From: Leisingera sp. NJS204
GTDB lineage: Bacteria > Pseudomonadota > Alphaproteobacteria > Rhodobacterales > Rhodobacteraceae
NCBI RefSeq assembly: GCF_004123675.1
Contig: NZ_CP035417.1
Coordinates: 2,409,501 to 2,473,500, forward strand
Length of the DNA: 64,000 nucleotides
Direction of reading: 5' to 3'
The position numbers were made by a program, and so were the translations under genes. Below are positions 24,412-33,431 of this stretch, piece by piece. The notes under the pieces were generated by a model that saw only the letters and a program-made list of their open reading frames with translations, was not told the DNA's origin and did not search any database. Position 1 is the stretch's first letter, and each line of letters begins with the position of its first letter.

Positions 24412-27400
24412 ATGGCGATGGAAAAGACGTTCAACGCGGCGGAAGCCGAAAGCCGCCTTTACAAGGCCTGGGAAGAAGCGGGCTGTTTCAAGGCCGGCGC
24501 CAATGCCAAGCCGGAGGCCTCCGCCTATTGCATCATGATCCCGCCGCCGAATGTGACCGGTGTTCTGCACATGGGCCATGCCTTCAACAACACGCTTCAG
24601 GATATCCTGATCCGCTGGAAGCGTATGCAGGGGTTCGACACCCTTTGGCAGCCCGGCACCGACCATGCGGGTATCGCCACCCAAATGGTGGTCGAGCGGG
24701 AACTGGCCAAGACCCAGCAGCCCTCCCGCCGCGAACTGGGCCGCGAGAAATTCCTGGAGAAAGTCTGGGAGTGGAAAGAGAAATCCGGCGGCACCATTGT
24801 TGAGCAGCTGAAACGCCTCGGCGCGTCCTGCGATTTCTCCCGCACCGCCTTTACCATGGCGGGGGCGCATGGCGACACCCGCACCGGCCACGAGAACTCC
24901 TCCAACTTCCACGACGCCGTGATCAAGGTCTTTGTGGAAATGTACAACAAGGGGCTGATCTACCGCGGCAAGCGGCTGGTCAACTGGGACCCGCATTTCG
25001 AGACTGCGATCTCTGACCTTGAAGTCGAGAACCTGGAAGTCGCGGGCCATATGTGGCACTTCAAGTACCTGCTCGCAAATGGAGCGACATATGAGTATTT
25101 GGAGAAAGATGAAGAAGGCAAAGTGACCTTCCGCGAGGAACGCAATTACATCTCCATCGCCACCACCCGGCCCGAGACCATGCTGGGCGACGGCGCGGTG
25201 GCCGTGCATCCCTCAGACGAACGTTACGCGCCAATCGTTGGCATGCTGTGTGAAATCCCGGTCGGCCCCAAGGGACAGCGCCGCCTGATCCCGATCATTA
25301 CGGACGAATACCCGGACAAGGACTTTGGCTCCGGCGCGGTGAAGATCACTGGCGCGCATGACTTTAACGACTATCAGGTCGCCAAGCGCGCACGAATTCC
25401 GATGTACCGGCTGATGGATATGCGCGGCCAGATGCGGGCTGACGGCGAAAGCTATGACGCTGCCGCCACCCTCGCCATGGCCGTGGCCGTGGCCAAGGGT
25501 GAGAAGACACTGTCTGAAAACGAAGCCGACGCCATCAATCTGGTGCCGGACGACCTGCGCGGTCTGGACCGGTTCGAGGCGCGCAAACTGGTGGTAGAGC
25601 AGATCACCAGCGAAGGCCTGGCGGTGATGCAGACCGTCACCAAGACCGATCCCGAGACCGGTGAAGACGTTGAAATGCAAGAGCCTTACGTCGAGAACAA
25701 GCCGATCATGCAGCCCTTTGGCGACCGTTCCAAGGTTGTGATCGAGCCGATGCTGACCGACCAGTGGTTTGTGGACGCGGAAAAGGTTGTCGGCCCGGCG
25801 CTGGATGCCGTGCGCAATGGTGACGTAAAGATCCTGCCGGAAAGCGGCGAGAAGACCTATTACCACTGGCTGGAGAACATCGAGCCCTGGTGCATCTCGC
25901 GCCAGCTGTGGTGGGGCCATCAAATCCCGGTTTGGTACGGGCCTAGCGTTGAAATCTTGGACGAACCCTACCTCGTCAAAAAGTATCCTGAGCCTTCGCT
26001 GGAGACCGACGAAGGGCCAATCGATTGGCCAGGTAGGAAAGACTTCGACGAAGAAGAGTACGAGACCCGCTGGCGGTACAACTTCGACAACCCGGTCGCG
26101 TTCTGTGCAGCAAGCGAAGAAGAGCTTTTTGAGCGTGCCTACGCATACTATGGGGAGCAACATGCCAAGTTGGCCGAAATCGGGGACAAGCTGTACTTGC
26201 ACGGCTTCGTTTTGGACACCGATAGCGCCTCCACCGCACGCCCGATGCCTATGGTCCCGCTAAAACGCGACCCCGATGTGCTTGACACCTGGTTCTCCTC
26301 CGGTCTCTGGCCGATTGGCACTCTGGGCTGGCCGGAAGACACCGCCGAGATGCAGAAATACTTCCCGACCTCGACGCTGGTCACCGGTCAGGACATTCTG
26401 TTCTTCTGGGTTGCCCGGATGATGATGATGCAACTGGCGGTCGTCGACCAGATCCCGTTCGACACTGTCTACCTGCACGGGCTGGTGCGCGACGCCAAGG
26501 GCAAGAAGATGTCGAAATCCACTGGCAACGTGGTCGATCCACTGGAGATCATTGACGAGTTCGGCGCCGACGCGCTGCGCTTCTCCTCTGCCGCGATGGC
26601 GGCGCTTGGCGGCGTGCTGAAGCTGGATATGGAACGCCTCAAGGGCTACCGGAACTTTGGCACCAAGCTGTGGAATGCGGTGAACTTTGCCCATTTCAAC
26701 AACGTCTATGATGAAAACACCCCGGCCTATGACTGCCCGGATGCCAAGGCAGCCGTAAACCAGTGGATCATTGGTGAGACCGCCAAGGTGCGGGTCGAAG
26801 TGGACGCAGCGCTGGAGGCCTACCGTTTCAACGACGCGGCCAATGCGCTTTATGCCTTTACCTGGGGCAAGGTCTGCGACTGGTACATTGAGCTGTCGAA
26901 ACCGCTGTTCACCTCCGAGGATGAGGCGGTGATCACTGAGACCCGTCAGACGCTGGGCTGGGTGCTGGATCAGTGCATGATCCTGCTGCACCCGATCATG
27001 CCCTTCATCACCGAGGAGCTGTGGGGCAACACCGCCAAGCGCGAAAACATGCTGGTGCATGAAGACTGGCCAACCTATGGCACCGAGCTGGTCAATGCCG
27101 ATGCGGATGCCGAAATGAACTGGGTGATCACCGCGATTGAGAACATCCGCTCCACCCGCGCGCAAATGCATGTGCCCGCTGGCGCCAAGATTCCGATGGT
27201 GGTGACCGAATTCTCCGATCAGGCGCGTTCCGCCTGGGAGAAGAACGAGGCGATGATCCAGAAACTGGCCCGCATCACATCGTTGGAGCAGGTGGAGAGC
27301 TTCCCCAAGGGCTGCGCTTCTGTTGCTGCCCCCGGCGCCGCCTTTGGCCTGCCGCTGGCGGATGTGATCGACGTCGATGCCGAAAAGGCGCGGCTGGAGA

Positions 27401-27579
27401 AAACCCTGGGCAAGCTCGCCAAGGAATTGGGAGGGCTGCGCGGGCGGCTGAACAACCCGAAGTTCGCGGCCTCGGCCCCGGAAGATGTGGTTGCCGAAGC
27501 ACGCGAGAACCTCCGCCTGCGCGAGGAAGAGGAAGCCAAGATCAAAGAAGCCCTGGCGCGCCTGGCGGAGATCGGCTGA
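24412..27579 (+). CDS. valS: Valyl-tRNA synthetase with a large insertion
   Basis: ValS charges tRNA-Val with valine using ATP. Class I signatures are clear: [20 protein letters not shown] carrying HMGH (residues about 44-62), the editing domain with [19 protein letters not shown], and KMSKSTGN (about 699-706). The C-terminus has the anticodon domain and a coiled coil (residues about 985-1055). At 1055 residues it is roughly 100 longer than E. coli ValS. The excess maps to about residues 510-610, between [11 protein letters not shown] and [14 protein letters not shown], where E. coli has only a short segment. That stretch (about 25940-26250) is visibly lower in GC and richer in acidic residues. 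Confidence 0.95.
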   Translation: MAMEKTFNAAEAESRLYKAWEEAGCFKAGANAKPEASAYCIMIPPPNVTGVLHMGHAFNNTLQDILIRWKRMQGFDTLWQPGTDHAGIATQMVVERELAKTQQPSRRELGREKFLEKVWEWKEKSGGTIVEQLKRLGASCDFSRTAFTMAGAHGDTRTGHENSSNFHDAVIKVFVEMYNKGLIYRGKRLVNWDPHFETAISDLEVENLEVAGHMWHFKYLLANGATYEYLEKDEEGKVTFREERNYISIATTRPETMLGDGAVAVHPSDERYAPIVGMLCEIPVGPKGQRRLIPIITDEYPDKDFGSGAVKITGAHDFNDYQVAKRARIPMYRLMDMRGQMRADGESYDAAATLAMAVAVAKGEKTLSENEADAINLVPDDLRGLDRFEARKLVVEQITSEGLAVMQTVTKTDPETGEDVEMQEPYVENKPIMQPFGDRSKVVIEPMLTDQWFVDAEKVVGPALDAVRNGDVKILPESGEKTYYHWLENIEPWCISRQLWWGHQIPVWYGPSVEILDEPYLVKKYPEPSLETDEGPIDWPGRKDFDEEEYETRWRYNFDNPVAFCAASEEELFERAYAYYGEQHAKLAEIGDKLYLHGFVLDTDSASTARPMPMVPLKRDPDVLDTWFSSGLWPIGTLGWPEDTAEMQKYFPTSTLVTGQDILFFWVARMMMMQLAVVDQIPFDTVYLHGLVRDAKGKKMSKSTGNVVDPLEIIDEFGADALRFSSAAMAALGGVLKLDMERLKGYRNFGTKLWNAVNFAHFNNVYDENTPAYDCPDAKAAVNQWIIGETAKVRVEVDAALEAYRFNDAANALYAFTWGKVCDWYIELSKPLFTSEDEAVITETRQTLGWVLDQCMILLHPIMPFITEELWGNTAKRENMLVHEDWPTYGTELVNADADAEMNWVITAIENIRSTRAQMHVPAGAKIPMVVTEFSDQARSAWEKNEAMIQKLARITSLEQVESFPKGCASVAAPGAAFGLPLADVIDVDAEKARLEKTLGKLAKELGGLRGRLNNPKFAASAPEDVVAEARENLRLREEEEAKIKEALARLAEIG

Positions 27580-27600
27580 ACCGGCTGTTAAGCATGTTTC

Positions 27601-27629
27601 AAACGCCCGCCCTCTCCGGCGGGCGTTTT
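27601..27629 (+). terminator. Rho-independent terminator of valS
   Basis: An 11-bp stem AAACGCCCGCC / GGCGGGCGTTT with a CTCTCC loop, ending in TTTT, 21 nt past the valS stop. Confidence 0.9.
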
Positions 27630-27763
27630 GCATTCCGCGGCAAGCCCTTGAACCAGGCGCACTTTCGGCGGAACGGGGAAATTCTTAACAACCGCCCCAT
27701 TGTCATTGCCGCGCTTTTGTATCAGCCTGCACTCAACCATAAAAAGAAGGGAGGCTGCAGCCC

Positions 27764-28057
27764 ATGCCCAAAGGATACTGGGTGGCCCATGTGGATGTGC
27801 AGGACATGGAGCGCTATGAGAACTATAAGACTGCAGCCAGGCCGGTGCTGGCCGAGTTCGGTGCAAAGTTCCTGATACGCGGCGGCGAGCGCGAGGTGCG
27901 CGAAGGCGCGTTCCGATCGCGCACTGTTGTCCTTGAATTCAAGGATTTCGAAACTGCAAAAGCCTGCTATGATTCCATGGCTTATCAGGACGCCAAGGCC
28001 TTTCGCGATCTGGTCTCGTCGGGTGATATGCAAATCATAGAAGGGTACGGCGATTAA
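27764..28057 (+). CDS. DUF1330 domain protein
   Basis: A 97-residue protein of the DUF1330 family, a dimeric ferredoxin-like (ABM-type) fold of unknown function. Landmarks: GYWVAHVDVQDMERYENYK at the N-terminus, the FLIRGGEREVREG strand-turn, and RTVVLEFKDFETAKACYDS. The start ATG at 27764 follows an AGGGAGG site. It comes 35 bp before the TerB pair in the same direction and may be transcribed with it. Confidence 0.85.
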   Translation: MPKGYWVAHVDVQDMERYENYKTAARPVLAEFGAKFLIRGGEREVREGAFRSRTVVLEFKDFETAKACYDSMAYQDAKAFRDLVSSGDMQIIEGYGD

Positions 28058-28092
28058 CCCGCCCGCCCAGCCGCTTTGACCGAGGTCTGCTG

Positions 28093-28560
28093 ATGCCCCT
28101 GCTTAAGAAATTCTTCCAAGCGTTCCGCCCGACTGAGCGCCCGGGATTGCCGGACCCGGATGCCGAATTGGCACTGGGTGCCCTGCTGGTGCGGGTGGCG
28201 CAGTCCGACCGCGATTATCAGCTGGAGGAAATCAGCCTGATCGACCGGATCCTTGCCCGGCTCTACCAGCACAACGCAATCGAGGCCGCCAAGGTGCGCG
28301 CCACCTGCGAAAAGCTGCATGCCGCGGCGCCGGAAACCGACACCTTCGGGCGGCTGATCCGCGAGACCACCGGGCTGGAGGAACGGCTCGCCGCGATGGA
28401 CGCGCTGTGGGAAGTGGTGCTGGCCGACGGCAACGAGCACGCGGGCGAAGTCACCATCGTCGAAGAAGCCCGCAAAGCGATGGGGCTGTCTTATGCCGAC
28501 AGCCAGAAAGCCCGCGCCCGCGCGGTCGGGAAATTCAGCGGCACAGTGGAGGAAACCTGA
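28093..28560 (+). CDS. TerB-family protein (first paralogue)
   Basis: A 155-residue all-helical protein of the TerB (tellurite-resistance B / DUF533-like) family. The core is the repeat ELALGALLVRVAQSDRDYQL then EISLIDRILARLY, and a second similar unit LAAMDALWEVVLADGNEHAG with acidic residues that could bind metal. It has no other ter genes nearby, so the tellurite label should not be taken as a role. Its stop overlaps the start of the next gene by one base (TGATG), and the next protein is a clear paralogue, indicating tandem duplication. Confidence 0.85.
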   Translation: MPLLKKFFQAFRPTERPGLPDPDAELALGALLVRVAQSDRDYQLEEISLIDRILARLYQHNAIEAAKVRATCEKLHAAAPETDTFGRLIRETTGLEERLAAMDALWEVVLADGNEHAGEVTIVEEARKAMGLSYADSQKARARAVGKFSGTVEET

Positions 28561-29000
28561 TGTTCAAGGAACTCCTGCAGCGATTGCTGGACCCTGCGCC
28601 CGCGCCGCTGGATGATGAGGGCGCGCGGCTTGCCCTGACCGCCTTGCTGGTTCGGATTGCCCGCTCGGACCACAATTATTCCGAGGTGGAAAAGGACCGG
28701 ATCGACCGGATCCTGTGCACCCGCTACCGCCTGGACACCGGCGGGGCTCTGATACTGCGCGAACAGGCTGAAGCGATGGAGGCCGAGGCGCCTGACACTG
28801 TGCGCTTCACCCGCGCGATCAAGGACGCCGTGGCTTATGAGGACCGCACGGGTGTGATTGAAGCGCTGTGGCAGGTGGCCCTGGCCGATGGCCACCGCGA
28901 TGCAAATGAAGATGCTCTGCTGCGGCTGTCCGCCAGTCTGCTGGGAGTTTCGGATGTGGACAGCGCAATGGCGCGCAAACGGGCAGAGGCTGGTTTATGA
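28560..29000 (+). CDS. TerB-family protein (second paralogue)
   Basis: A 146-residue paralogue of the preceding protein: RLALTALLVRIARSDHNYSE and EKDRIDRILCTRYRLD align with its first unit, and GVIEALWQVALADGHRDANE with its second. The metal-ligand-like Asp and Glu are kept in both copies. Start ATG shares a base with the upstream stop, and its own stop overlaps the next gene as ATGA, so the three genes are translationally coupled. The protein may pair with the first paralogue as a heterodimer; that is inference. Confidence 0.85.
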   Translation: MFKELLQRLLDPAPAPLDDEGARLALTALLVRIARSDHNYSEVEKDRIDRILCTRYRLDTGGALILREQAEAMEAEAPDTVRFTRAIKDAVAYEDRTGVIEALWQVALADGHRDANEDALLRLSASLLGVSDVDSAMARKRAEAGL

Positions 29001-29761
29001 TTGCTCATCTTGGAATGTACGACCGTCCGGAAACGGCTGCGGCCAACGACCGGTTCTGGGCATTGATCCGCGCGCAACTGGGCCACGGGCCGGAACAGCT
29101 GACCCGTGGCGCCGATTTCTGGGAGGTCTGGAAATCGCCGGAGCTGCTGCTGTCACAGACCTGCGGCTGCCCGTACCGCACCCGGCTATATGGCGAGGTG
29201 GAGCTGGCGGGTACCCCGGACTACGGCCTGCCGGGCTGCCGGCCAGGCTATTACAACAGCGTCTTTATTGCCCGCAGCACGGACGCGGGTCGGCCGCTGT
29301 CTGCCTTTTCCGGGCGCCGCTTTGCTTTTAATGAAGGGCTGTCGCAATCCGGCTGGGCCGCACCGATGGTTCATCTGCACGACCGCAGCATCCTGCCAGG
29401 TGCGCTGCTGGAGACCGGCGGCCACAGCCTGTCGGCGCAAGCCGTTGCCGAGGGCCGGGCCGATTTTGCGGCCCTGGACGCGCTGACCTGGGAATTGGTC
29501 AAGACGCACGACGGGTTCGCCGAAGGGCTGACCGAAATTGAACGCACTGAGCCAACCCCGACCCTGCCCTACATCACCGCCCTGAACCAGGACCCGCAGC
29601 CGCTGTTTACTGCCATCGAAGCTGCAATCCGCGCGCTGGACGAAGACACCAAGACACTGTTGCATCTGAAAGGGCTGGTGCAGTTTGCTCCCAGCGACTA
29701 CCTGGCGGTGCCGACACCGCCCGGCCCCGTGCTGACCGAACAGCGCATCCGTGCTGCGTAA
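28997..29761 (+). CDS. PhnD-like substrate-binding-fold protein without a signal peptide
   Basis: A 254-residue protein of the phosphate/phosphonate-binding PhnD / SsuA fold. Landmarks: LLLSQTCGCPYRTRLYGEVE (about residues 51-70), the bilobed-fold hinge GRRFAFNEGLSQSGWAAP (about 107-124), and LETGGHSLSAQAVAEGRADF. Members are normally periplasmic, but this one starts MIAHLGMYDRPETAAANDRF with no hydrophobic signal, so it is probably cytoplasmic. It is translationally coupled to two TerB paralogues and has no permease or ATPase of the phosphonate type next to it. The ABC genes that follow, after 143 bp, are of the polar amino acid type with their own binding protein. Confidence 0.8.
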   Translation: MIAHLGMYDRPETAAANDRFWALIRAQLGHGPEQLTRGADFWEVWKSPELLLSQTCGCPYRTRLYGEVELAGTPDYGLPGCRPGYYNSVFIARSTDAGRPLSAFSGRRFAFNEGLSQSGWAAPMVHLHDRSILPGALLETGGHSLSAQAVAEGRADFAALDALTWELVKTHDGFAEGLTEIERTEPTPTLPYITALNQDPQPLFTAIEAAIRALDEDTKTLLHLKGLVQFAPSDYLAVPTPPGPVLTEQRIRAA

Positions 29762-29904
29762 CTGACGCAGCGCCCGCTTCCGAAATGGCGGCTCATCCGG
29801 TCATTTCGGCGCCTGCGGCGCCGGCTTGTGCGGTTTGAACGTTGCATTCGGTCTTTTTTTCGGTCCAATAAGAACGAATTTCCACTTACAGGGACAAAGA
29901 CACC

Positions 29905-30684
29905 TTGACCGATACTTCGCCCGTTCTGCAAATCCGCGGCCTGCATAAATCCTATGGCGAGCTGGAAGTGATCAAAGGCGTTGATATCACCGCCCACAAG
30001 GGCGACGTGGTCTCGCTGATCGGGTCTTCGGGATCAGGCAAGTCTACCCTGCTGCGCTGCTGCAACCTGCTGGAAGACAGCCAGCAAGGCGAAATCCGGT
30101 TCAAGGATGAGCCGATCACCTGGTCCGGCCAGGGATTGAACCGCCGCCCGGCGGACGCCAAACAGGTTCTGCGCATCCGAACCAATCTGTCGATGGTGTT
30201 CCAGCAATTCAACCTGTGGGCCCATATGACCATCCTGCAGAATGTGATGGAGGCGCCGGTCACAGTGCTGGGCCGCGACCGTTCTGAGGTCGAAGAAAAA
30301 GCCCGCCACTATCTGGCCAAGGTCGGCATCGGCGACAAATGCGATGTCTACCCGGCGCAGCTGTCGGGCGGCCAGCAGCAGCGCGCTGCCATCGCCCGGG
30401 GCCTGTGCATGGAACCCGAAGCACTGCTGTTCGACGAGCCCACCTCTGCGCTCGATCCCGAGCTGGAGCAGGAAGTCGTCAAGGTGATCAAGGACCTCGC
30501 CGCCGAGGGCCGCACCATGCTGATCGTGACCCATGACATGAACATGGCGGCGGATGTTTCCAGCCACATCGTGTTCCTGCACCAGGGGCTGATCGAAGAA
30601 GAAGGTTCGCCGGACGAATTGTTCGGCAACACCCGCTCACCGCGGCTGAGGGCGTTCCTGTCCTCGACCCGGCACGGCCAATAA
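29905..30684 (+). CDS. Polar amino acid ABC transporter, ATP-binding subunit
   Basis: A 259-residue ATPase of the HisP/GlnQ/ArtP type. Walker A is GSSGSGKST (about residues 40-48), the Q loop is in VFQQFNLW, the signature is LSGGQQQR (about 152-159), Walker B is LLFDEPTSALD (about 172-182), and the switch histidine is in VTHDM. The start is TTG at 29905, with an AGGGA site 11 nt before. It is the first gene of a four-gene importer operon (ATPase, binding protein, two permeases). Confidence 0.94.
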   Translation: MTDTSPVLQIRGLHKSYGELEVIKGVDITAHKGDVVSLIGSSGSGKSTLLRCCNLLEDSQQGEIRFKDEPITWSGQGLNRRPADAKQVLRIRTNLSMVFQQFNLWAHMTILQNVMEAPVTVLGRDRSEVEEKARHYLAKVGIGDKCDVYPAQLSGGQQQRAAIARGLCMEPEALLFDEPTSALDPELEQEVVKVIKDLAAEGRTMLIVTHDMNMAADVSSHIVFLHQGLIEEEGSPDELFGNTRSPRLRAFLSSTRHGQ

Positions 30685-30730
30685 GCAATAACAAACAGAC
30701 CCAAAAACCAAACAGAACGGGAGTAAATAC

Positions 30731-31438
30731 ATGAAATCATTGATCCTTGGCACCGCCGCCCTGGCGCTGACCGCAGGCATGGGCCTGGCGGACACCGTGC
30801 GCCTGGGCACCGAGGGTGCCTATGCACCGTGGAACTTCGTCAATGACGCGGGCGAGATCGACGGCTTTGAGCGCGAGCTGGGCGATGAGCTGTGCAAGCG
30901 TGCCGAACTGACCTGCGAATGGGTTAAAAACGACTGGGATTCGATCATTCCGAACCTGGTTTCCGGCAACTACGACACCATCATCGCCGGTATGTCGATC
31001 ACCGACGAGCGCGACGAAGTCATTGATTTCACACAGCCCTACACGCCGCCGGATCCGTCCGCTTATGTGGCCCAGTCGGCAGACGTTGACCTGACAAGCG
31101 GCGTGATTGCGGCCCAGGCGACCACCATTCAGGCCGCCTTTGTTGCCGAGCAGGGCTGGACCCTGGTTGAATTCGCCACCCCGGAAGAAACTGTCGCAGC
31201 CGTGCGCAACGGTGAAGCTGACGCGGTTCTGGCTGACAAAAGCTTCCTCGACACGGTTGTGGGCGACGATCTGGTGATGCTGGAGAAATCCGAAGCACTG
31301 GGCGGCGGCGTTGGCATGGGCTTCCGTGAATCCGACGCCGAGCTGCGCGGCACCTTCGACGCGGCGATCCAGACCATGAAAGACGACGGCACGCTGAACG
31401 AACTGATCGCCAAATGGGAAGTTTCCTCCCAGTGGTAA
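30731..31438 (+). CDS. Polar amino acid ABC transporter, periplasmic binding protein
   Basis: A 235-residue family 3 solute-binding protein. A signal peptide ends in ALTAGMGLAD; the mature part starts with TVRLGTEGAYAPWNFVNDAG, the typical amino-acid/opine binding N-terminus, and carries GNYDTIIAGMSITDERDEVI, diagnostic for the family. Binding of basic or polyamine-like amino acids (histidine, arginine, ornithine, octopine) is likely, because the HisJ/OccT subgroup shows the same DDEV-type motif, but the ligand is not settled by sequence. Two strong stem-loops follow the gene, as is common after binding-protein genes in ABC operons. Confidence 0.92.
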   Translation: MKSLILGTAALALTAGMGLADTVRLGTEGAYAPWNFVNDAGEIDGFERELGDELCKRAELTCEWVKNDWDSIIPNLVSGNYDTIIAGMSITDERDEVIDFTQPYTPPDPSAYVAQSADVDLTSGVIAAQATTIQAAFVAEQGWTLVEFATPEETVAAVRNGEADAVLADKSFLDTVVGDDLVMLEKSEALGGGVGMGFRESDAELRGTFDAAIQTMKDDGTLNELIAKWEVSSQW

Positions 31439-31441
31439 TCT

Positions 31442-31488
31442 GATCCTGCTTCAGGATCTGCAGGCCCGCCGCCGCGGCGCGCGGGCCT
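31442..31488 (+). promoter_or_regulatory. Pair of intercistronic stem-loops after the binding protein
   Basis: GATCCTG-CTT-CAGGATC (31442-31458) followed by AGGCCCGC...GCGGGCCT (31462-31488). No T-run. Such structures typically stabilise the upstream mRNA so that the binding protein is made in excess of the permeases. Confidence 0.55.
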
Positions 31489-31546
31489 CATTCATTCTCA
31501 TCCGGTGCCGCGCGCCGGGCGTGAACAGAGAAAGACAGGCCCACTT

Positions 31547-32431
31547 ATGTTTTCCTATTGCACGGACCCATCGACGCTTGAGGGGTTGAGCTGGCTCAGC
31601 TGCTACCTGACCACCGGCAAGCATTTGAACCTATATATCTCGGTCTTTGTGGTCCTGACCCTGCTGGCCATTACCGCCCCGGTTGCGCTGATGTTCGGAT
31701 TTGGCGCTGCCAGTGCCGCCCGTTCCAAATTCCTGCCGCTGCGCTGGTTCGGCATGGGCTATACCAGCATTGTACGCGGCGTGCCCGATATTGCCTTCTT
31801 CCTGTTCTTCGTTATCGCGCTGGATCAGGCGTTCGAGTGGATGCGCCACAAGGTGAAATGCCCGGAGTGGGACGAACCAGTCCGGCAGGGTATCGACTTT
31901 GTGGTCTGCGACGCGGCGAAACTGCCGCTGTCCACCGCGCCGCAATGGGTGCATGAAACCTACGGCTTCTTTCTGGCGGTTCTGACCTTCTCGATCGTGT
32001 TTGGCGCCTTTGCTGCCAACGTCCTGTTTGGCGCCATGCGCGCCGTGCCGCGGGCGCAGATCGAAACCGCCGAGGCCTATGGCATGACCAGCCGACAGGC
32101 CTTCTGGCGCATTCTGGTGCCGCAGATGTGGGTCTATGCGCTGCCGGGCCTGTCAAACCTGTGGATGGTGCTGATCAAGGCTACGCCGCTTTTGTTCCTG
32201 CTGGGGGTCGAGGACATCGTTTATTGGGCGCGGGAGCTGGGCGGCACCAAGACCGCCAGGTTCACCGACTACCCGCATCCGAACTGGCATGTCTGGTATT
32301 TTGCTGCGCTGCTGGTGTTCTACCTGTGCTTTACCAAACTGTCCGAAGTCGCCTTGGACCGGATCATGAAGCGTCTGACCAAGGGCCAGGCAACCGCAGC
32401 AGGCGAAGCACAAAGAAAGGCCGCGGCATGA
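31547..32431 (+). CDS. Polar amino acid ABC transporter, permease (HisQ-like)
   Basis: A 294-residue permease. Five or more hydrophobic segments; the family EAA loop is EAYGMTSRQAFWRILVPQMW (about residues 179-198), which docks on the ATPase. The N-terminal extracytoplasmic segment (about 1-30) and a loop near 100-140 containing MRHKVKCPEWDEPVRQGID are longer than in HisQ. The start is the ATG at 31547, after a GAAAGACAGG stretch. The stop overlaps the next start by ATGA. Confidence 0.92.
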   Translation: MFSYCTDPSTLEGLSWLSCYLTTGKHLNLYISVFVVLTLLAITAPVALMFGFGAASAARSKFLPLRWFGMGYTSIVRGVPDIAFFLFFVIALDQAFEWMRHKVKCPEWDEPVRQGIDFVVCDAAKLPLSTAPQWVHETYGFFLAVLTFSIVFGAFAANVLFGAMRAVPRAQIETAEAYGMTSRQAFWRILVPQMWVYALPGLSNLWMVLIKATPLLFLLGVEDIVYWARELGGTKTARFTDYPHPNWHVWYFAALLVFYLCFTKLSEVALDRIMKRLTKGQATAAGEAQRKAAA

Positions 32432-33234
32432 GTTGCGTTGAAACCATCCAGGCCTATGCCTTCCGTTCCCTGGGCTTTGGCGAACGGCTGCTGCCCAAGG
32501 GCGAATACACCCTGTGCGAGCACTTCACCCTGATCGGCTCCGGCATGATCTGGAATATCTATTTCGGCATCATTGCCCTGATGACCGGCTTTTTCCTGGC
32601 GGTGGCCCTGGCAGTTGGAAAATCCAGCCCCAACCCGCTGTTCCGCAAGCCGGCCGAGTGGTTCATCTTCGTGTTCCGCGGCAGCCCGCTGTTCATCCAG
32701 TTCTTCTTTGCCTACGCCTGCTTTCTCAGCCTTAAAAGCGTTTCCAGCTTCTTTGATCCGTTCACCTCGGCCTGGCTGGGCGCGCTGGTTGTGCTGTTCT
32801 TCAACACCGCGGCTTATTCGGGCGAGATCTTCTATGGCGCGCTTTTGTCGATCCCCAAGGGCGATATCGAGGCTGCGGACGCCTATGGCATGACCGGCTG
32901 GACCCGGTTCCGCCGCATCACCTTCCCGACCATGATGCGGCTGGCCTGGCCTGCCTACACCAACGAGGCGATCTTCCTGTTCCACGCCACCACGCTGGTG
33001 TTCTTTTCTGGCTTTCCGGCCTGGCAGCAAAAGGGCGATGCGCTGTACTACGCCAGCTATTTCGCGGACAAGACCTTTAACCCCTTTGTCCCCTACCCGA
33101 TCCTGGCCTTCTACTTCATTCTGCTGACACTGGTTGTTATCTCGGTGTTCGGTTTTGTGAACAAACAGCTGAACCGGCATCTGCCGCAAGAGCGGCGCAG
33201 CCGCACCAGGCTGAAGATCAACCTGATCCGCTGA
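32428..33234 (+). CDS. Polar amino acid ABC transporter, permease (HisM-like)
   Basis: A 268-residue second permease forming a heterodimer with the preceding one. It shows FVFRGSPLFIQFFFAYACFL, typical of the HisM/ArtM group, and the EAA loop AADAYGMTGWTRFRRITFPT (about residues 149-168). It overlaps the previous gene by 4 bp (ATGA) and is closed by a strong terminator, so it ends the operon. Confidence 0.92.
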   Translation: MSCVETIQAYAFRSLGFGERLLPKGEYTLCEHFTLIGSGMIWNIYFGIIALMTGFFLAVALAVGKSSPNPLFRKPAEWFIFVFRGSPLFIQFFFAYACFLSLKSVSSFFDPFTSAWLGALVVLFFNTAAYSGEIFYGALLSIPKGDIEAADAYGMTGWTRFRRITFPTMMRLAWPAYTNEAIFLFHATTLVFFSGFPAWQQKGDALYYASYFADKTFNPFVPYPILAFYFILLTLVVISVFGFVNKQLNRHLPQERRSRTRLKINLIR

Positions 33235-33240
33235 TTGCAG

Positions 33241-33267
33241 AATGGCTCCTTCGGGAGCCATTTTTTT
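33241..33267 (+). terminator. Rho-independent terminator of the ABC operon
   Basis: A 9-bp stem AATGGCTCC / GGAGCCATT with a TTCG tetraloop and a run of seven T residues in total. Only 6 nt past the last permease stop. Confidence 0.95.
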
Positions 33268-33360
33268 GGGGAACGCTGGATCATACGGGGCGCACTCGGT
33301 GCCACACACCGCAGGGTTTTCTCCTGCAAGACGGGGGCCGCCGGTGGAGCGCCTCAAACT

Positions 33361-33370
33361 TTTGATCAAA
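33361..33370. promoter_or_regulatory. TTTGATCAAA palindrome, copy 1
   Basis: A perfect 10-bp palindrome 61 bp upstream of the first ligase start (33432). An identical copy precedes the amidotransferase gene at 34791-34800, so both may be operators of the same regulator. Confidence 0.45.
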
Positions 33371-33431
33371 TTATCTTGGCGAATGCAATTCTCTGCGCTA
33401 GGGTTGGCGCAACGCATTCATGGAGCCCCCT

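Noticed and set aside
28093-29000. Tellurite resistance operon
   Set aside because: Only TerB-type proteins are present; terA, terC, terD, terE and terZ are absent.
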